NCBI GenBank assembly: GCA_006226755.1
Contig: SBGE01000305.1
Span: 1 to 34,717, forward strand
Origin: Deltaproteobacteria bacterium
GTDB taxonomy: Bacteria; Bdellovibrionota; Bacteriovoracia; Bacteriovoracales; Bacteriovoracaceae
Reading direction: 5' to 3'
DNA: 34,717 nt
This document shows positions 1 to 7,529 of the stretch, one piece after another; positions within the stretch are counted from its first letter, which is position 1, and each line of letters begins with the position of its first letter. The notes beneath the pieces were generated by a model. It was not told the origin of the DNA, did no database searches, and saw nothing but the letters and a program-made list of their open reading frames with translations. The translations under genes were made by a program, and so were the position numbers.

Positions 1-2
1 TG

Positions 3-33
3 TTGACTTTAATTCTTTATCAGGCAATATAGT
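3..33 (+). promoter_or_regulatory. candidate sigma70-like promoter for the peptide/ABC operon
   Basis: TTGACT (3-8) resembles a -35 box and TATAGT (28-33) a -10 box. The 19-nt spacer is longer than ideal. An alternative -10, AATATA at 26-31, gives a 17-nt spacer. Transcription would start near 40, about 30 nt before the 45-aa peptide gene. This is pattern matching only. Confidence 0.4.
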
Positions 34-72
34 CAATAAGTTTAACTATCAAATCTCTAAAGGGAGGTAATG

Positions 73-210
73 ATGAACATTCAAAAACAGACATTCATCA
101 TTCTTGGGTCAGCCAAGCTCAGAAGAACCTCCATCAATGATCCGAGGTTCCAAAAGTTTGGGACTGATACCATGGGCACTCTGGCAGTAGGTTGTAACTA
201 CCTCGCTTAA
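73..210 (+). CDS. 45-aa peptide, candidate exported or precursor peptide
   Basis: This small ORF has one of the strongest ribosome binding sites in the window (GGGAGG at 62-67, 5 nt before ATG 73). An in-frame ATG at 70 is too close to that site. The product is polar and basic in the middle (AKLRRTS), rich in Ser/Thr/Gly, and ends in a small hydrophobic segment with a single Cys (LAVGCNYLA). I recognise no family, no Gly-Gly leader and no signal peptide. It is the first gene before a hairpin terminator and an ABC exporter operon, the usual position of a peptide substrate gene. It begins MNIQKQ, close to the MNIQEQ start of the ABC protein, which is probably coincidence. That it is translated is well supported by the ribosome binding site; its function is inference. 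Confidence 0.55.
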   Translation: MNIQKQTFIILGSAKLRRTSINDPRFQKFGTDTMGTLAVGCNYLA

Positions 211-254
211 CGCCCAAAAAAGCAATTTTTTACATTTTATTTTAAGAACTTAGG

Positions 255-286
255 AAAAAGTCGTCGCATTCGTGCGCCGTCTTTTT
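255..286 (+). terminator. UUCG-capped hairpin, terminator or attenuator
   Basis: AAAAAGTCGTCGCA (255-268), loop TTCG (269-272) and TGCGCCGTCTTTTT (273-286) form a stem with two internal mismatches closed by a stable TTCG tetraloop. The 3' arm supplies a T-tract. It lies between the 45-aa peptide gene and the rest of the operon. It could terminate most transcripts after the peptide gene and let a fraction read through to the exporter. Confidence 0.7.
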
Positions 287-371
287 AAAACTTTTTCCTT
301 TGACCATCAACCAATCGGCCGTTCGGGCGATGGGCAAAGGAACTACAACGATTACAACATTGGAGAATTAT

Positions 372-632
372 ATGTTTGCTGAACTAGTATTTTTTGAACA
401 CTTCCTTCGGGAAGTAAATTCCCTCGCCAAAGGAATGAAATTGGCAGGGAGAAGTTTTTTGAGACTTGGAAAAATGATGGCTGAACCGCCATTGAAACTA
501 CTTTCTTGGTTTGTCGTCCCACCAAATTTGGTCAGACGAGTGAATCCAGGAAAAAGTGAACGGGTAGAATCCCCTGAAAGCAGATGGATGTCCCACAACG
601 TACACCCCCCAAGTCGGGTTTGGAATTTTTAA
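372..632 (+). CDS. 86-aa basic protein of unknown function
   Basis: The ATG at 372 is preceded by TTGGAGA; an upstream TTG at 300 would extend the frame by 24 residues with no ribosome binding site. The N-terminal half is hydrophobic/amphipathic and rich in Phe, Leu and Lys (FFEHFLREVNSLAKGMKLAG). The C-terminal half is basic and polar, ending in an aromatic SRVWNF. I recognise no family. It stops 15 nt before the ABC exporter gene, so it is probably co-transcribed. It may be an accessory, immunity or second substrate protein, but nothing in the sequence decides this. Confidence 0.5.
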   Translation: MFAELVFFEHFLREVNSLAKGMKLAGRSFLRLGKMMAEPPLKLLSWFVVPPNLVRRVNPGKSERVESPESRWMSHNVHPPSRVWNF

Positions 633-647
633 CAAAGAAGGTGATTT

Positions 648-2921
648 ATGAACATACAGGAACAATTTATTGACAAGTATTACGGACAAAGCAGTCGCTT
701 GCCGGAAGAGCTCAAAAAGATGCTCGGATCCAAAAGGATCGAACTCTACGGGATGGCGGATTTGAATGAAAACTTCGAATTCGCCAACACCTGGGTTGTT
801 TTGGCAGAGGACACACTGACTGCTTTCAGTGATCAAAAAGGGAAACTGATTAAGCTTTGTGAATTTGAGATTTCGAAAATCTCAAGCATTAAAGAAAAGA
901 ACTCACAAAGTGCAACCATTTACGAATTTTTGACAGCTGATGATATGCCACCTCTTTTGACTTTGGTCTTTTCTGGTAGGCAGAAGATCATCATGGGTCA
1001 CTTGAAGTATTTGGTTGAGTTGAAGATGGAAGGTGTCGAACACAACAAGCCAGATGAATGGAACCCGGATGATGAGTACCAAAAGGCGATTTTGAAGCCG
1101 CTACTTGATGCTCAAAACGGACTCACTGACAAGAAAGCAACAACGCTGATCCGTTTGCTTTCCTACCTGCTGCCTTATAAGAAGCAGCTGATTGTTGGAG
1201 CCCTCGGTGCCGTAGCCGCCACAACAGTAGCCCTGATTCCTGCATACTTGTCGGGGTATCTGATCGATCACGTGGTAAAGCCCTTCCAAAAGGGAGGCCT
1301 AGACCAAGAACGTGCCATGATGATGGCTTGGATACTGATTGGTGGTTTGTTCGCAACATACGTTTCACGTGAGTTTTTCGTATGGGTGCGACTAAGTAAG
1401 ATGTCCATTCTGGGTGAGTATGTTGCTCTCGATCTTCGTAAGCAACTATACACACACTTACAATCACTGGGATTGGACTTTTACTCTAGAAAACAAACCG
1501 GATCCATCATTTCAAGGGTGAGCTCCGACACCGACAGGATCTGGGACTTTGTGGCCTTTGGTGTTGTTGAAGTGGGTATCGCCCTGGTGACCATTGTAGG
1601 TTTGAGTAGTGTCTTGATCTCACTCGATTGGCGACTGGGATTGATTATGGCAGTACCGGTACCTTTGTTTTTGCTCGCGATCTATCTTCATGGTGAAAAG
1701 ATGCAAAAACTTTTCATCAAGGCCTGGAGAAAATGGTCTAACCTGACTGCGGTTCTTGCGGACACTGTTCCAGGAATCCAAGTAGTGAAGGCCTTTAACC
1801 AGGAGAAAAAAGAGATCAAACGTTTCAATAAAAGAAACGAGGTCGTGACAGTTGAGTTCAACAATATCCACCGTGCGTGGACAAGATTCTGGCCTCTTTT
1901 GATGCTTGGAATCCAGTTGGTTTTGCTATCTGTTTGGACAATGGCAATTCCTAGGTTGATCTCTGATGAGAGCGAAGTTGGTCACCTAACAGCAGGTACG
2001 TTTGTTTCATTCCTGCTCTATATGACCATGTTCAGTCAGCCAATTGAGGTGATTGGTCAGATGGCCAGAATGTTAAACAGGGCTTTGAGCTCTGCTTATA
2101 GGATCTTCGAGATCCTTGACACCAAGCCATCGATCACCAAGGGTGATCGAATCTTGAGTGATGATGAAATGAAAGGTGAAGTTGAATTCAGGGATGTGAC
2201 TTTTTCTTATGACGGAGTCAGAAGCATTCTAAAAGGAGTCAACTTCAAAGTTAAGCCAGGTGAGATGATTGGTCTGGTCGGTTCAAGTGGTGGTGGTAAA
2301 TCCACAATCACAAAATTGATTGCCAGATTTTATGACGTCACATCCGGTAGTGTGAAAATTGATGGGCATGATCTACGTGAGCTTCAAGCCGGTGCCTTTA
2401 GGAAGAAAGTAGGTATGGTTCTTCAAGAGCCTTACCTCTTCCACGGGACTATTTTCGAAAACATCTGCTACGGCTTACCGAAAGCAGATATGAAGAAAGT
2501 GATTGATGCCGCGAAAATCGCAAATGCGCACGACTTCATCACAAGTCTGCCACAAGGTTACGAAACTGTTGTGGGAGAAAGAGGACATACTTTGTCTGGT
2601 GGTGAAAGACAGCGTGTTTCTATTGCACGGGCCATCCTCCACGATCCGAAGATTTTGATTCTGGACGAGGCAACAAGTGCAGTGGATACAGAGACTGAAC
2701 GGAAAATCCAGGATGCTCTCGACAAGTTGATTGAAGGTCGTACAGTGTTTGCAGTTGCCCACAGGCTGAGCACACTTCGTAAAGCAGACAGAATCTTTGT
2801 CATCGACAAAGGTCAAATCGCTGAAGAAGGAACTCATGCCGAGCTGTTGGATAAAGAAGATGGAAAATACGCCACTCTTCATAAGATGCAACAGGAAATG
2901 AGTGAATCGTTTGTACTCTAA
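648..2921 (+). CDS. ABC exporter (fused membrane and ATPase domains) with DUF1854-associated N-terminal domain
   Basis: This is a 757-aa half-transporter expected to act as a homodimer in the inner membrane. Residues 1-150 are a soluble N-terminal domain absent from ordinary MsbA-type exporters. Residues about 165-480 hold the type I exporter membrane domain with six predicted helices. The ATPase domain is complete: Walker A GSSGGGKST (545-553), signature LSGGE (649-653), Walker B ILILDE ending at D673/E674, and the switch His at 705 (AHRLS). It has no C39 peptidase domain, so it would not cleave a Gly-Gly leader itself. Pairing with a DUF1854 protein matches a family I recall being annotated in other proteobacteria as cyanophycin-metabolism associated. 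No cyanophycin synthetase is present here. The start is fixed by GAAGGTG upstream of ATG 648. Transporter class is certain; substrate is unknown. Confidence 0.93.
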   Translation: MNIQEQFIDKYYGQSSRLPEELKKMLGSKRIELYGMADLNENFEFANTWVVLAEDTLTAFSDQKGKLIKLCEFEISKISSIKEKNSQSATIYEFLTADDMPPLLTLVFSGRQKIIMGHLKYLVELKMEGVEHNKPDEWNPDDEYQKAILKPLLDAQNGLTDKKATTLIRLLSYLLPYKKQLIVGALGAVAATTVALIPAYLSGYLIDHVVKPFQKGGLDQERAMMMAWILIGGLFATYVSREFFVWVRLSKMSILGEYVALDLRKQLYTHLQSLGLDFYSRKQTGSIISRVSSDTDRIWDFVAFGVVEVGIALVTIVGLSSVLISLDWRLGLIMAVPVPLFLLAIYLHGEKMQKLFIKAWRKWSNLTAVLADTVPGIQVVKAFNQEKKEIKRFNKRNEVVTVEFNNIHRAWTRFWPLLMLGIQLVLLSVWTMAIPRLISDESEVGHLTAGTFVSFLLYMTMFSQPIEVIGQMARMLNRALSSAYRIFEILDTKPSITKGDRILSDDEMKGEVEFRDVTFSYDGVRSILKGVNFKVKPGEMIGLVGSSGGGKSTITKLIARFYDVTSGSVKIDGHDLRELQAGAFRKKVGMVLQEPYLFHGTIFENICYGLPKADMKKVIDAAKIANAHDFITSLPQGYETVVGERGHTLSGGERQRVSIARAILHDPKILILDEATSAVDTETERKIQDALDKLIEGRTVFAVAHRLSTLRKADRIFVIDKGQIAEEGTHAELLDKEDGKYATLHKMQQEMSESFVL

Positions 2922-2930
2922 GGAGGTTAT

Positions 2931-3392
2931 ATGAGTGAAGTGAAGATTTACTACAAACAGAACAGGCAGCTCTACCTCCAAAAAGGAGAGGATGAGTATG
3001 AAATCCAGGTGAAAAAATGCTTTCCTTGGACTCACCCACTTGAGTACCTGTCCCTAAGAGATGTTGAGGACACAGAAGTCTACTTGGTTGAAAATTTCAC
3101 CCAGCTAGATCCTGAATCCAGGAAAAACCTGGCCTCATATCTGGACAAGAGCGATTACATCCACGAAATCGTAAAAGTCGTCGATGTGATTGAGGATGTT
3201 GAATTGCGCAATTACAAAATCGCCACTAAGGGTGGTGAGCGCTCCATCCAAACACGTCTGGATGATTGGCCGAGTCTCCAGGATGACGGCGGGGTCATCA
3301 TTCAAGATTTGAATGGTGACCTTTTTCGGATCCCGATACCGGAAGAACTGGATGAAAATTCCCGAGAGCTTCTGTCGACTTACATCTCCTAA
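2931..3392 (+). CDS. DUF1854 family protein
   Basis: This 153-aa soluble protein follows the exporter by 9 nt, with AGGAGG overlapping the exporter stop codon, so it is translated at a high rate in the same operon. The central FPWTHPLEYLSLRD stretch and the following acidic/hydrophobic pattern match my memory of the DUF1854 family (PF08909), which is typically encoded beside an exporter of the type seen here. The molecular function of the family is not known to me. A cytoplasmic partner of the exporter's N-terminal domain is a reasonable inference. It is the last gene of the operon; a terminator follows within 10 nt. Confidence 0.8.
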   Translation: MSEVKIYYKQNRQLYLQKGEDEYEIQVKKCFPWTHPLEYLSLRDVEDTEVYLVENFTQLDPESRKNLASYLDKSDYIHEIVKVVDVIEDVELRNYKIATKGGERSIQTRLDDWPSLQDDGGVIIQDLNGDLFRIPIPEELDENSRELLSTYIS

Positions 3393-3398
3393 TCCCTT

Positions 3399-3431
3399 GT
3401 GCCCCTACTCTCCTGGTAGGGGCACTTTTTT
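3399..3431 (+). terminator. intrinsic terminator of the ABC/DUF1854 operon
   Basis: A perfect 10-bp stem, GTGCCCCTAC (3399-3408) with GTAGGGGCAC (3416-3425), encloses a 7-nt loop and is followed by six T. It begins 6 nt after the stop codon of the DUF1854 gene. Confidence 0.95.
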
Positions 3432-3496
3432 GTATCATTATACGTCTTTTCATCAGGCAAATTCTCCCCTCTCATAACTGTAGTTCAAGTGCGCGA

Positions 3497-3502
3497 TATA
3501 AT
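3497..3502 (+). promoter_or_regulatory. consensus -10 box just upstream of the GT-C gene
   Basis: TATAAT at 3497-3502 lies only 9 nt before ATG 3512, and no Shine-Dalgarno sequence lies between them. Transcription would begin at or within 3 nt of the start codon, giving a nearly leaderless mRNA. No good -35 box is visible at the expected place. Confidence 0.4.
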
Positions 3503-3511
3503 TAGATTTAT

Positions 3512-5302
3512 ATGGAAAGAAACCATGGTTGGCTAAAGCCGGGTTGGCCGTTAGTGGCCATCTTTATTATCCTCTCTTACGCTGTGTATGGTCATACACT
3601 TCACTTTCCTTTTTTTGTTTTCGATGATGGCGGTTACATTCTAGTCAATGAACTAGTTAAAGAATTCAGTTTCAAAAATTTTTTTGGGTTCTGGATAAAT
3701 TCAAAAATTCCAGTTCCTTATAATATTTGGCAAGTCACGTACGCCATATTCGGAGAAACACCAGGTCCTTTCCGATTCACCAATATTCTTTTCCATGGTG
3801 CTACTTCCTACATGATTTTTAAAGTTCTCTACAATCTATCGAGTGAAGAGAACAGATCCAAATATTCACTCATCATTTTTACATCAGTTATTTTCTTCCT
3901 CATTCATCCTATGAATGTCGAGTCAGTTGTTTGGATCTCTTCCCTCAATGGAATACTCAGTCTCTTTTTTGGCCTGCTCGCATATGATAATTATTTAAAC
4001 ATCAAAGGCATCTCAGACAAAGAAAGCCTGAAACCAATTACATTTTCTATCGTTTTCTACACACTTTCTCTCCTGAGCAAACCCTCTTCAGCCGTGTTTC
4101 CTGTGATTTTCATTATGACAGACTTGCTCATATTGAATCGAAACATCAAAGAAAAGTGGTGGCTATATGTGTATTATTTTTCACTGACATTTGCTCTTTC
4201 TTTGCTCCATGTCGGTGGAATTGAAACGGTATCTTTCAAAAATATTGGTTGGTTTGAAAAGATCTTTGTTGCCAGTAATGCCATGATCTTCTACGTCTCA
4301 AAAGTTCTACTTCCATTCAAATTACATGTCATTTATCCAAATGGAATTTTTGATGTTATTGCACAAATGAAAGGAAATCAGAAATTCATGATGCCTGTTT
4401 TGAACTTTTCAATCTTTTGCTTCCTGGTAGCATTACTCAGCAAGAAGGAGTATCGAAAAATTTCATGTGGCTTAGCGTTTTTCTTTATTTTACTCATACC
4501 CACATCAGGAATTATTCCTTTTGAATTTCAAAAAATGAGTTATGTAGCTGATCGATATATCTATCATGCTCTATTTGGAATAGTCTTTTCAATTGTATTT
4601 TTAAGCTACCTTCTCCTAGAAAGATTTCACAGGATTGAAAAAATAATCAAGGTTGGAGCACTCTCGTTTCTCGCACTATTTTTCATTAAGAATTTTTCAT
4701 ACTCCGCAAATTGGGTTTCAAACTCTAGTATCCTTGGTGACTCTTACAAGAATGCTTCACATAATCCACACCTAGGACTAGCCTATGCAAACAGCAAGTC
4801 CAATGATTATGAGCTTGATGAATCTCTTTCGATATTAAGTGGAATCTACGAGAGGGAGCCTGGCTTCAATGAAGCACTGAGCACGATAGTTAATACATTC
4901 GCATTTCGTTGTGACTCTCAAAGAACCCAAAAAATACTGAATCTCTTCAGCCGATTGAATGCGACACTCCCTCTCGAAACATTATTAAACAAAGCACAGA
5001 TGCATGTTTCTGTGGGGGAATTGGATAAGGCATATACCATTTTACTCTATATTGAATCCAGTCATCTTAATCTTTCTGATATGGCGGCGACACTTCTAGA
5101 TGAGGTAAAAAGAGGAATTGATTCACTAGAAACAAACAGCTATTTCAACATTGGATATATGAACTTTAGAAGATACAAATTTCAACAAGCTTTGGACTAC
5201 TTCACCAAAGGTAGGAGCATCTCCAGAGACAATAATCAAATCGAAATGTTTGATAATTGGATAAATCAAGCAAAGGACAAGCTACTTGATCCAGAAGACT
5301 AA
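3512..5302 (+). CDS. TMTC/PMT-like GT-C glycosyltransferase with C-terminal TPR repeats
   Basis: This is a 596-aa polytopic inner-membrane protein. The first periplasmic loop carries FVFDDGGYIL (about residues 32-41), the acidic Asp pair typical of GT-C enzymes. The stretch HPMNVESVVWISSLNGILSLFF (shortened motif HPxxVExVxWI) is characteristic of TMTC-like and related bacterial TPR glycosyltransferases. About ten hydrophobic helices span residues 15-395. The last 190 residues are helical with TPR-like periodicity. Family members transfer sugars from a polyprenyl-phosphate donor on the periplasmic face. It opens the plus-strand part of the glycan locus, and its 3' end overlaps the next gene by 17 nt. 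The acceptor could be a glycan or a protein; I cannot tell which. Confidence 0.7.
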   Translation: MERNHGWLKPGWPLVAIFIILSYAVYGHTLHFPFFVFDDGGYILVNELVKEFSFKNFFGFWINSKIPVPYNIWQVTYAIFGETPGPFRFTNILFHGATSYMIFKVLYNLSSEENRSKYSLIIFTSVIFFLIHPMNVESVVWISSLNGILSLFFGLLAYDNYLNIKGISDKESLKPITFSIVFYTLSLLSKPSSAVFPVIFIMTDLLILNRNIKEKWWLYVYYFSLTFALSLLHVGGIETVSFKNIGWFEKIFVASNAMIFYVSKVLLPFKLHVIYPNGIFDVIAQMKGNQKFMMPVLNFSIFCFLVALLSKKEYRKISCGLAFFFILLIPTSGIIPFEFQKMSYVADRYIYHALFGIVFSIVFLSYLLLERFHRIEKIIKVGALSFLALFFIKNFSYSANWVSNSSILGDSYKNASHNPHLGLAYANSKSNDYELDESLSILSGIYEREPGFNEALSTIVNTFAFRCDSQRTQKILNLFSRLNATLPLETLLNKAQMHVSVGELDKAYTILLYIESSHLNLSDMAATLLDEVKRGIDSLETNSYFNIGYMNFRRYKFQQALDYFTKGRSISRDNNQIEMFDNWINQAKDKLLDPED

Positions 5303-5744
5303 CCCCCTCCCATTCTTCCTTACGATTTCAATCGTAGTCATTCTTGTGATTGGATCATGGGCGAGATTAGATAATGACATAGACAAAGTAGATGCAATAT
5401 ATCAATGGATCGATAAGAAACCTGCCTCATTAAAACAGAGCTCAATTCCTTTCGACATCCCTCTTTGTTCAATGTCAGGAAGAAGAATAACATTTTGGAA
5501 ATCTAAATCTTTTAGAGTAGATTTCTTCGCTGAGAAATGGTCTGAAGCCCATTACGGAGTCTATGCACTTACGAAGTCAGGAATAGATTTTATGTGGCAT
5601 AACAAACAGAACTTCATGGAAGAAGATCTTCCTCTCCCAGACAAGGGAAGACATTGGAAATCTCCTTCAAAAAATTTCTTCGTCTATTATTTTGGAAATT
5701 ATTATTCGAATCTATACTGCAGACATTTTCAAACTTTGAATTAG
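5286..5744 (+). CDS. 152-aa membrane-anchored protein of unknown function
   Basis: The TTG start at 5286 overlaps the GT-C gene by 17 nt, which suggests translational coupling. Residues 8-24 form one hydrophobic helix (PFFLTISIVVILVIGSW). The rest is a soluble, probably periplasmic domain rich in aromatic residues, with two Cys (CSM and YCRHF). I recognise no family. The last 33 nt overlap the end of the convergent radical SAM gene. It is probably a partner of the GT-C enzyme, judging only from the overlap. Confidence 0.5.
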   Translation: MIQKTNPLPFFLTISIVVILVIGSWARLDNDIDKVDAIYQWIDKKPASLKQSSIPFDIPLCSMSGRRITFWKSKSFRVDFFAEKWSEAHYGVYALTKSGIDFMWHNKQNFMEEDLPLPDKGRHWKSPSKNFFVYYFGNYYSNLYCRHFQTLN

Positions 5745-6827
5745 TGAAAGAACTTCTGCTCGATCTATCCCTGAGAGACTATCTACCATTGGCCGAATAA
5801 CACGCCCCGCTTTTGCTAATGTTTGATAATCCATATCTCCCAACCAAGAGCGTATAATTCTCATTCTCTCATCGTCAGATAAATCAAGTAATGAATGCTC
5901 AGAAGGAATGTGACAAAAAGTAATAAATGGTGAGATTTCTCTATCTTCGCAAAACTGGATCATATTCTTAATTTCTCTCCAATTATCCTTTTGAATAAGG
6001 AAATTGACTTTTATAGAGAGTGAACTGAGTCCGTTTTCCATTCTTTCTTTTTGATAGGAAAGAAAATCATTTAATGTCTCTCGGACAGTTTTTAACTGTC
6101 CCCTTTTTCTGATTTTCGCATAAGTTTCATCATCCAAACTATCCATACTGATAATCAAATTTTTGAATGATATTTTATTTAACTCATTTTTCATTTTCTC
6201 TGAAAGCTGATAGTGAGCATTCGTTGTAATTGTCCATTTGCAATCAGGATTAATGGAGCTTACTTCATCGATTAGCTTCCATGTATCATTTTGCAGGAAT
6301 GGTTCACCACTCAACATATCGATTTCATGAAGACCTGGAAATAGATCCTTTCTAGCAAAACTCCAAAAATTCTCTTCCGTATAAAAGCCGTTTGGCATTT
6401 CCCAAACGTCGCACATTTGGCAACGCAAATTACAAAAACCATTAAAATTAGCCGTTAACTTGATTGGTAAATTACTTTGAACTTCACTATATTCAACATA
6501 ATCAAGAAGCTGATTATTTTGAGGACACAAATTACATTTTTTATATTTTATTTCGGACGAACAGTTACTGACTTTATTATCCAGAAACTCTCTTCTCCAT
6601 TTTCTTATTGTCTCACCATTCCAGACTTCTTCAAGAGTATTTTCCCTTAAATTACCTACAGTAAATTCCGTTCCCTTTTGACGACAAACCCCAACATCAC
6701 CGTTTGGTTCAAGAATGATGTTAGTAAAAGGCACAAGACAAAAACCTTGTGTATCAAGTCCCTTGGATTCAAAATCCTTTATCGTATTTTGTGTTTCAAG
6801 AAATGTAGAAAGCTGATCTTTTTTCAT
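5712..6827 (-). CDS. twitch-type radical SAM protein
   Basis: This 371-aa enzyme carries the radical SAM 4Fe-4S motif CNLRCQMC (C132, C136, C139) and a GEP motif at 174-176. Before the core is a small SPASM/twitch-like segment with C30, C48, C89, C98 and C101 around PNGDVGVC and WNGETIRKW, which probably binds an auxiliary Fe-S cluster. The order (twitch first, core second) matches the twitch-domain radical SAM family rather than classical SPASM maturases, which have the extra domain at the C terminus. The ATG follows directly on the T-run of an upstream terminator with no Shine-Dalgarno. The substrate is unknown. A second member of the family is at 13179-14540. Confidence 0.85.
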   Translation of the reverse strand: MKKDQLSTFLETQNTIKDFESKGLDTQGFCLVPFTNIILEPNGDVGVCRQKGTEFTVGNLRENTLEEVWNGETIRKWRREFLDNKVSNCSSEIKYKKCNLCPQNNQLLDYVEYSEVQSNLPIKLTANFNGFCNLRCQMCDVWEMPNGFYTEENFWSFARKDLFPGLHEIDMLSGEPFLQNDTWKLIDEVSSINPDCKWTITTNAHYQLSEKMKNELNKISFKNLIISMDSLDDETYAKIRKRGQLKTVRETLNDFLSYQKERMENGLSSLSIKVNFLIQKDNWREIKNMIQFCEDREISPFITFCHIPSEHSLLDLSDDERMRIIRSWLGDMDYQTLAKAGRVIRPMVDSLSGIDRAEVLSLIQSLKMSAV

Positions 6828-6860
6828 AAAAAAAACCAGCTTGTTTTTAGCAAGCTGGTT
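6826..6860 (-). terminator. intrinsic terminator after the S74 gene
   Basis: AACCAGCTTG (6834-6843) and CAAGCTGGTT (6851-6860) form a perfect 10-bp stem. Read on the minus strand it is followed by eight T that run into the ATG of the radical SAM gene at 6827. It ends transcripts of the S74 gene at 6891-7340. Confidence 0.93.
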
Positions 6861-6890
6861 CCCTTTTTAACATTATCAAAATAATTTTTC

Positions 6891-7340
6891 TTATTTCTTA
6901 GACTCTAAGTCTTCGATTTTCTTCTCCAGCATTTCAATTTTCTTAGTGAGCTGTTTAACAGCATCGGCAAGAACTGGAGTAAGGTGAGCATAGTTGATGG
7001 CCTTATAACCATCGTTATCAGTAGCTACCAATTCAGGAAGAACTTTTTCAACTGATTGGGCCATCAATCCAATTTGCTTTCTTGTTGAGAAATTCTTATT
7101 TGGAAAGCTTGTGGCCTTATAATCATATTTCATTGCTGTAAGCGCCATGATCTTTTCAATGGAATCTTCCAATGGCTCTACATTTTCTTTAAATCTGATA
7201 TCTGAGCCGGCGAAAACATCCAGATAAACACTGTCGTTAAGAACTTCAGCTTCAATCTCTTCAAGATTAAATTCTTTGATTCCACCAAAGTAATATCCAT
7301 TTTCTTTATTTTCGGATTTTTTATTTTTCTCGTCGCTCAT
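6891..7340 (-). CDS. stand-alone peptidase S74 (intramolecular chaperone) domain protein
   Basis: This 149-aa protein is almost only an S74 domain, the self-cleaving trimerisation chaperone of phage tail fibres, endosialidases and MYRF. It shows GSDIRFKENV with the catalytic Ser46 and Lys51 at the expected +5 spacing, then KQIGLMAQSVEKVLPELV and INYAHLTPVLADAV. A C-terminal coiled coil follows at about 120-149. Normally the domain sits at the end of a long fibre and cuts itself off; here there is no fibre, only about 40 polar residues before it. AAAGGG 7 nt before the ATG supports the start. It has its own promoter (7369-7398) and terminator. Its role beside a glycan locus is unknown. Confidence 0.88.
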   Translation of the reverse strand: MSDEKNKKSENKENGYYFGGIKEFNLEEIEAEVLNDSVYLDVFAGSDIRFKENVEPLEDSIEKIMALTAMKYDYKATSFPNKNFSTRKQIGLMAQSVEKVLPELVATDNDGYKAINYAHLTPVLADAVKQLTKKIEMLEKKIEDLESKK

Positions 7341-7368
7341 ATGCTAACCCTTTGAATACAGTTAACTC

Positions 7369-7398
7369 ATTATATCATTACTCTCAAAATCATTTCAA
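7369..7398 (-). promoter_or_regulatory. sigma70-like promoter of the S74 gene
   Basis: On the minus strand TTGAAA (7398-7393) and TATAAT (7374-7369) are separated by 18 nt. The start point would fall near 7362, about 20 nt before the start codon at 7340. Confidence 0.6.
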
Positions 7399-7476
7399 TA
7401 AGGTGAAAGCTTTATATCCTACTGAAATCATTGATTTTTTCGAGGTATATTTGAAAGAAACAGACTAATGCTGTCA

Positions 7477-7499
7477 GATTAGCCAAAGAATGGCTGATC
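7477..7499. promoter_or_regulatory. inverted repeat, candidate operator
   Basis: GATTAGCCA (7477-7485) and TGGCTGATC (7491-7499) are an almost perfect 9-bp inverted repeat around AAGAA, with one G-T pair. It has no T-run, so a terminator is unlikely. It covers the -35 zone of the promoter of the peptidase gene at 7530. Confidence 0.4.
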
Positions 7500-7512
7500 G
7501 AGCTCCACATAG

Positions 7513-7521
7513 TGCTAAAAT
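7513..7521 (+). promoter_or_regulatory. extended -10 promoter of the S26-like peptidase gene
   Basis: TGCTAAAAT is an extended -10 (TGn plus TAAAAT at 7516-7521) placed 8 nt before ATG 7530. There is no Shine-Dalgarno, so a leaderless transcript is likely. The GTG at 7512, in frame upstream, would lie in the promoter itself. Confidence 0.45.
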
Positions 7522-7529
7522 ATCAAAAT

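Noticed and set aside
498-836. 112-aa minus-strand open frame over the exporter start
   Set aside because: It is antisense to the 86-aa protein and the exporter, which have ribosome binding sites and, for the exporter, a known family.
2475-3035. 186-aa minus-strand open frame
   Set aside because: It is a shadow of the ATPase domain and DUF1854 gene, with Cys/Phe-rich composition unlike a real protein.
648-3392. Cyanophycin metabolism as the function of the ABC/DUF1854 genes
   Set aside because: The family label comes from other genomes; no cyanophycin synthetase or cyanophycinase gene is present in this window.
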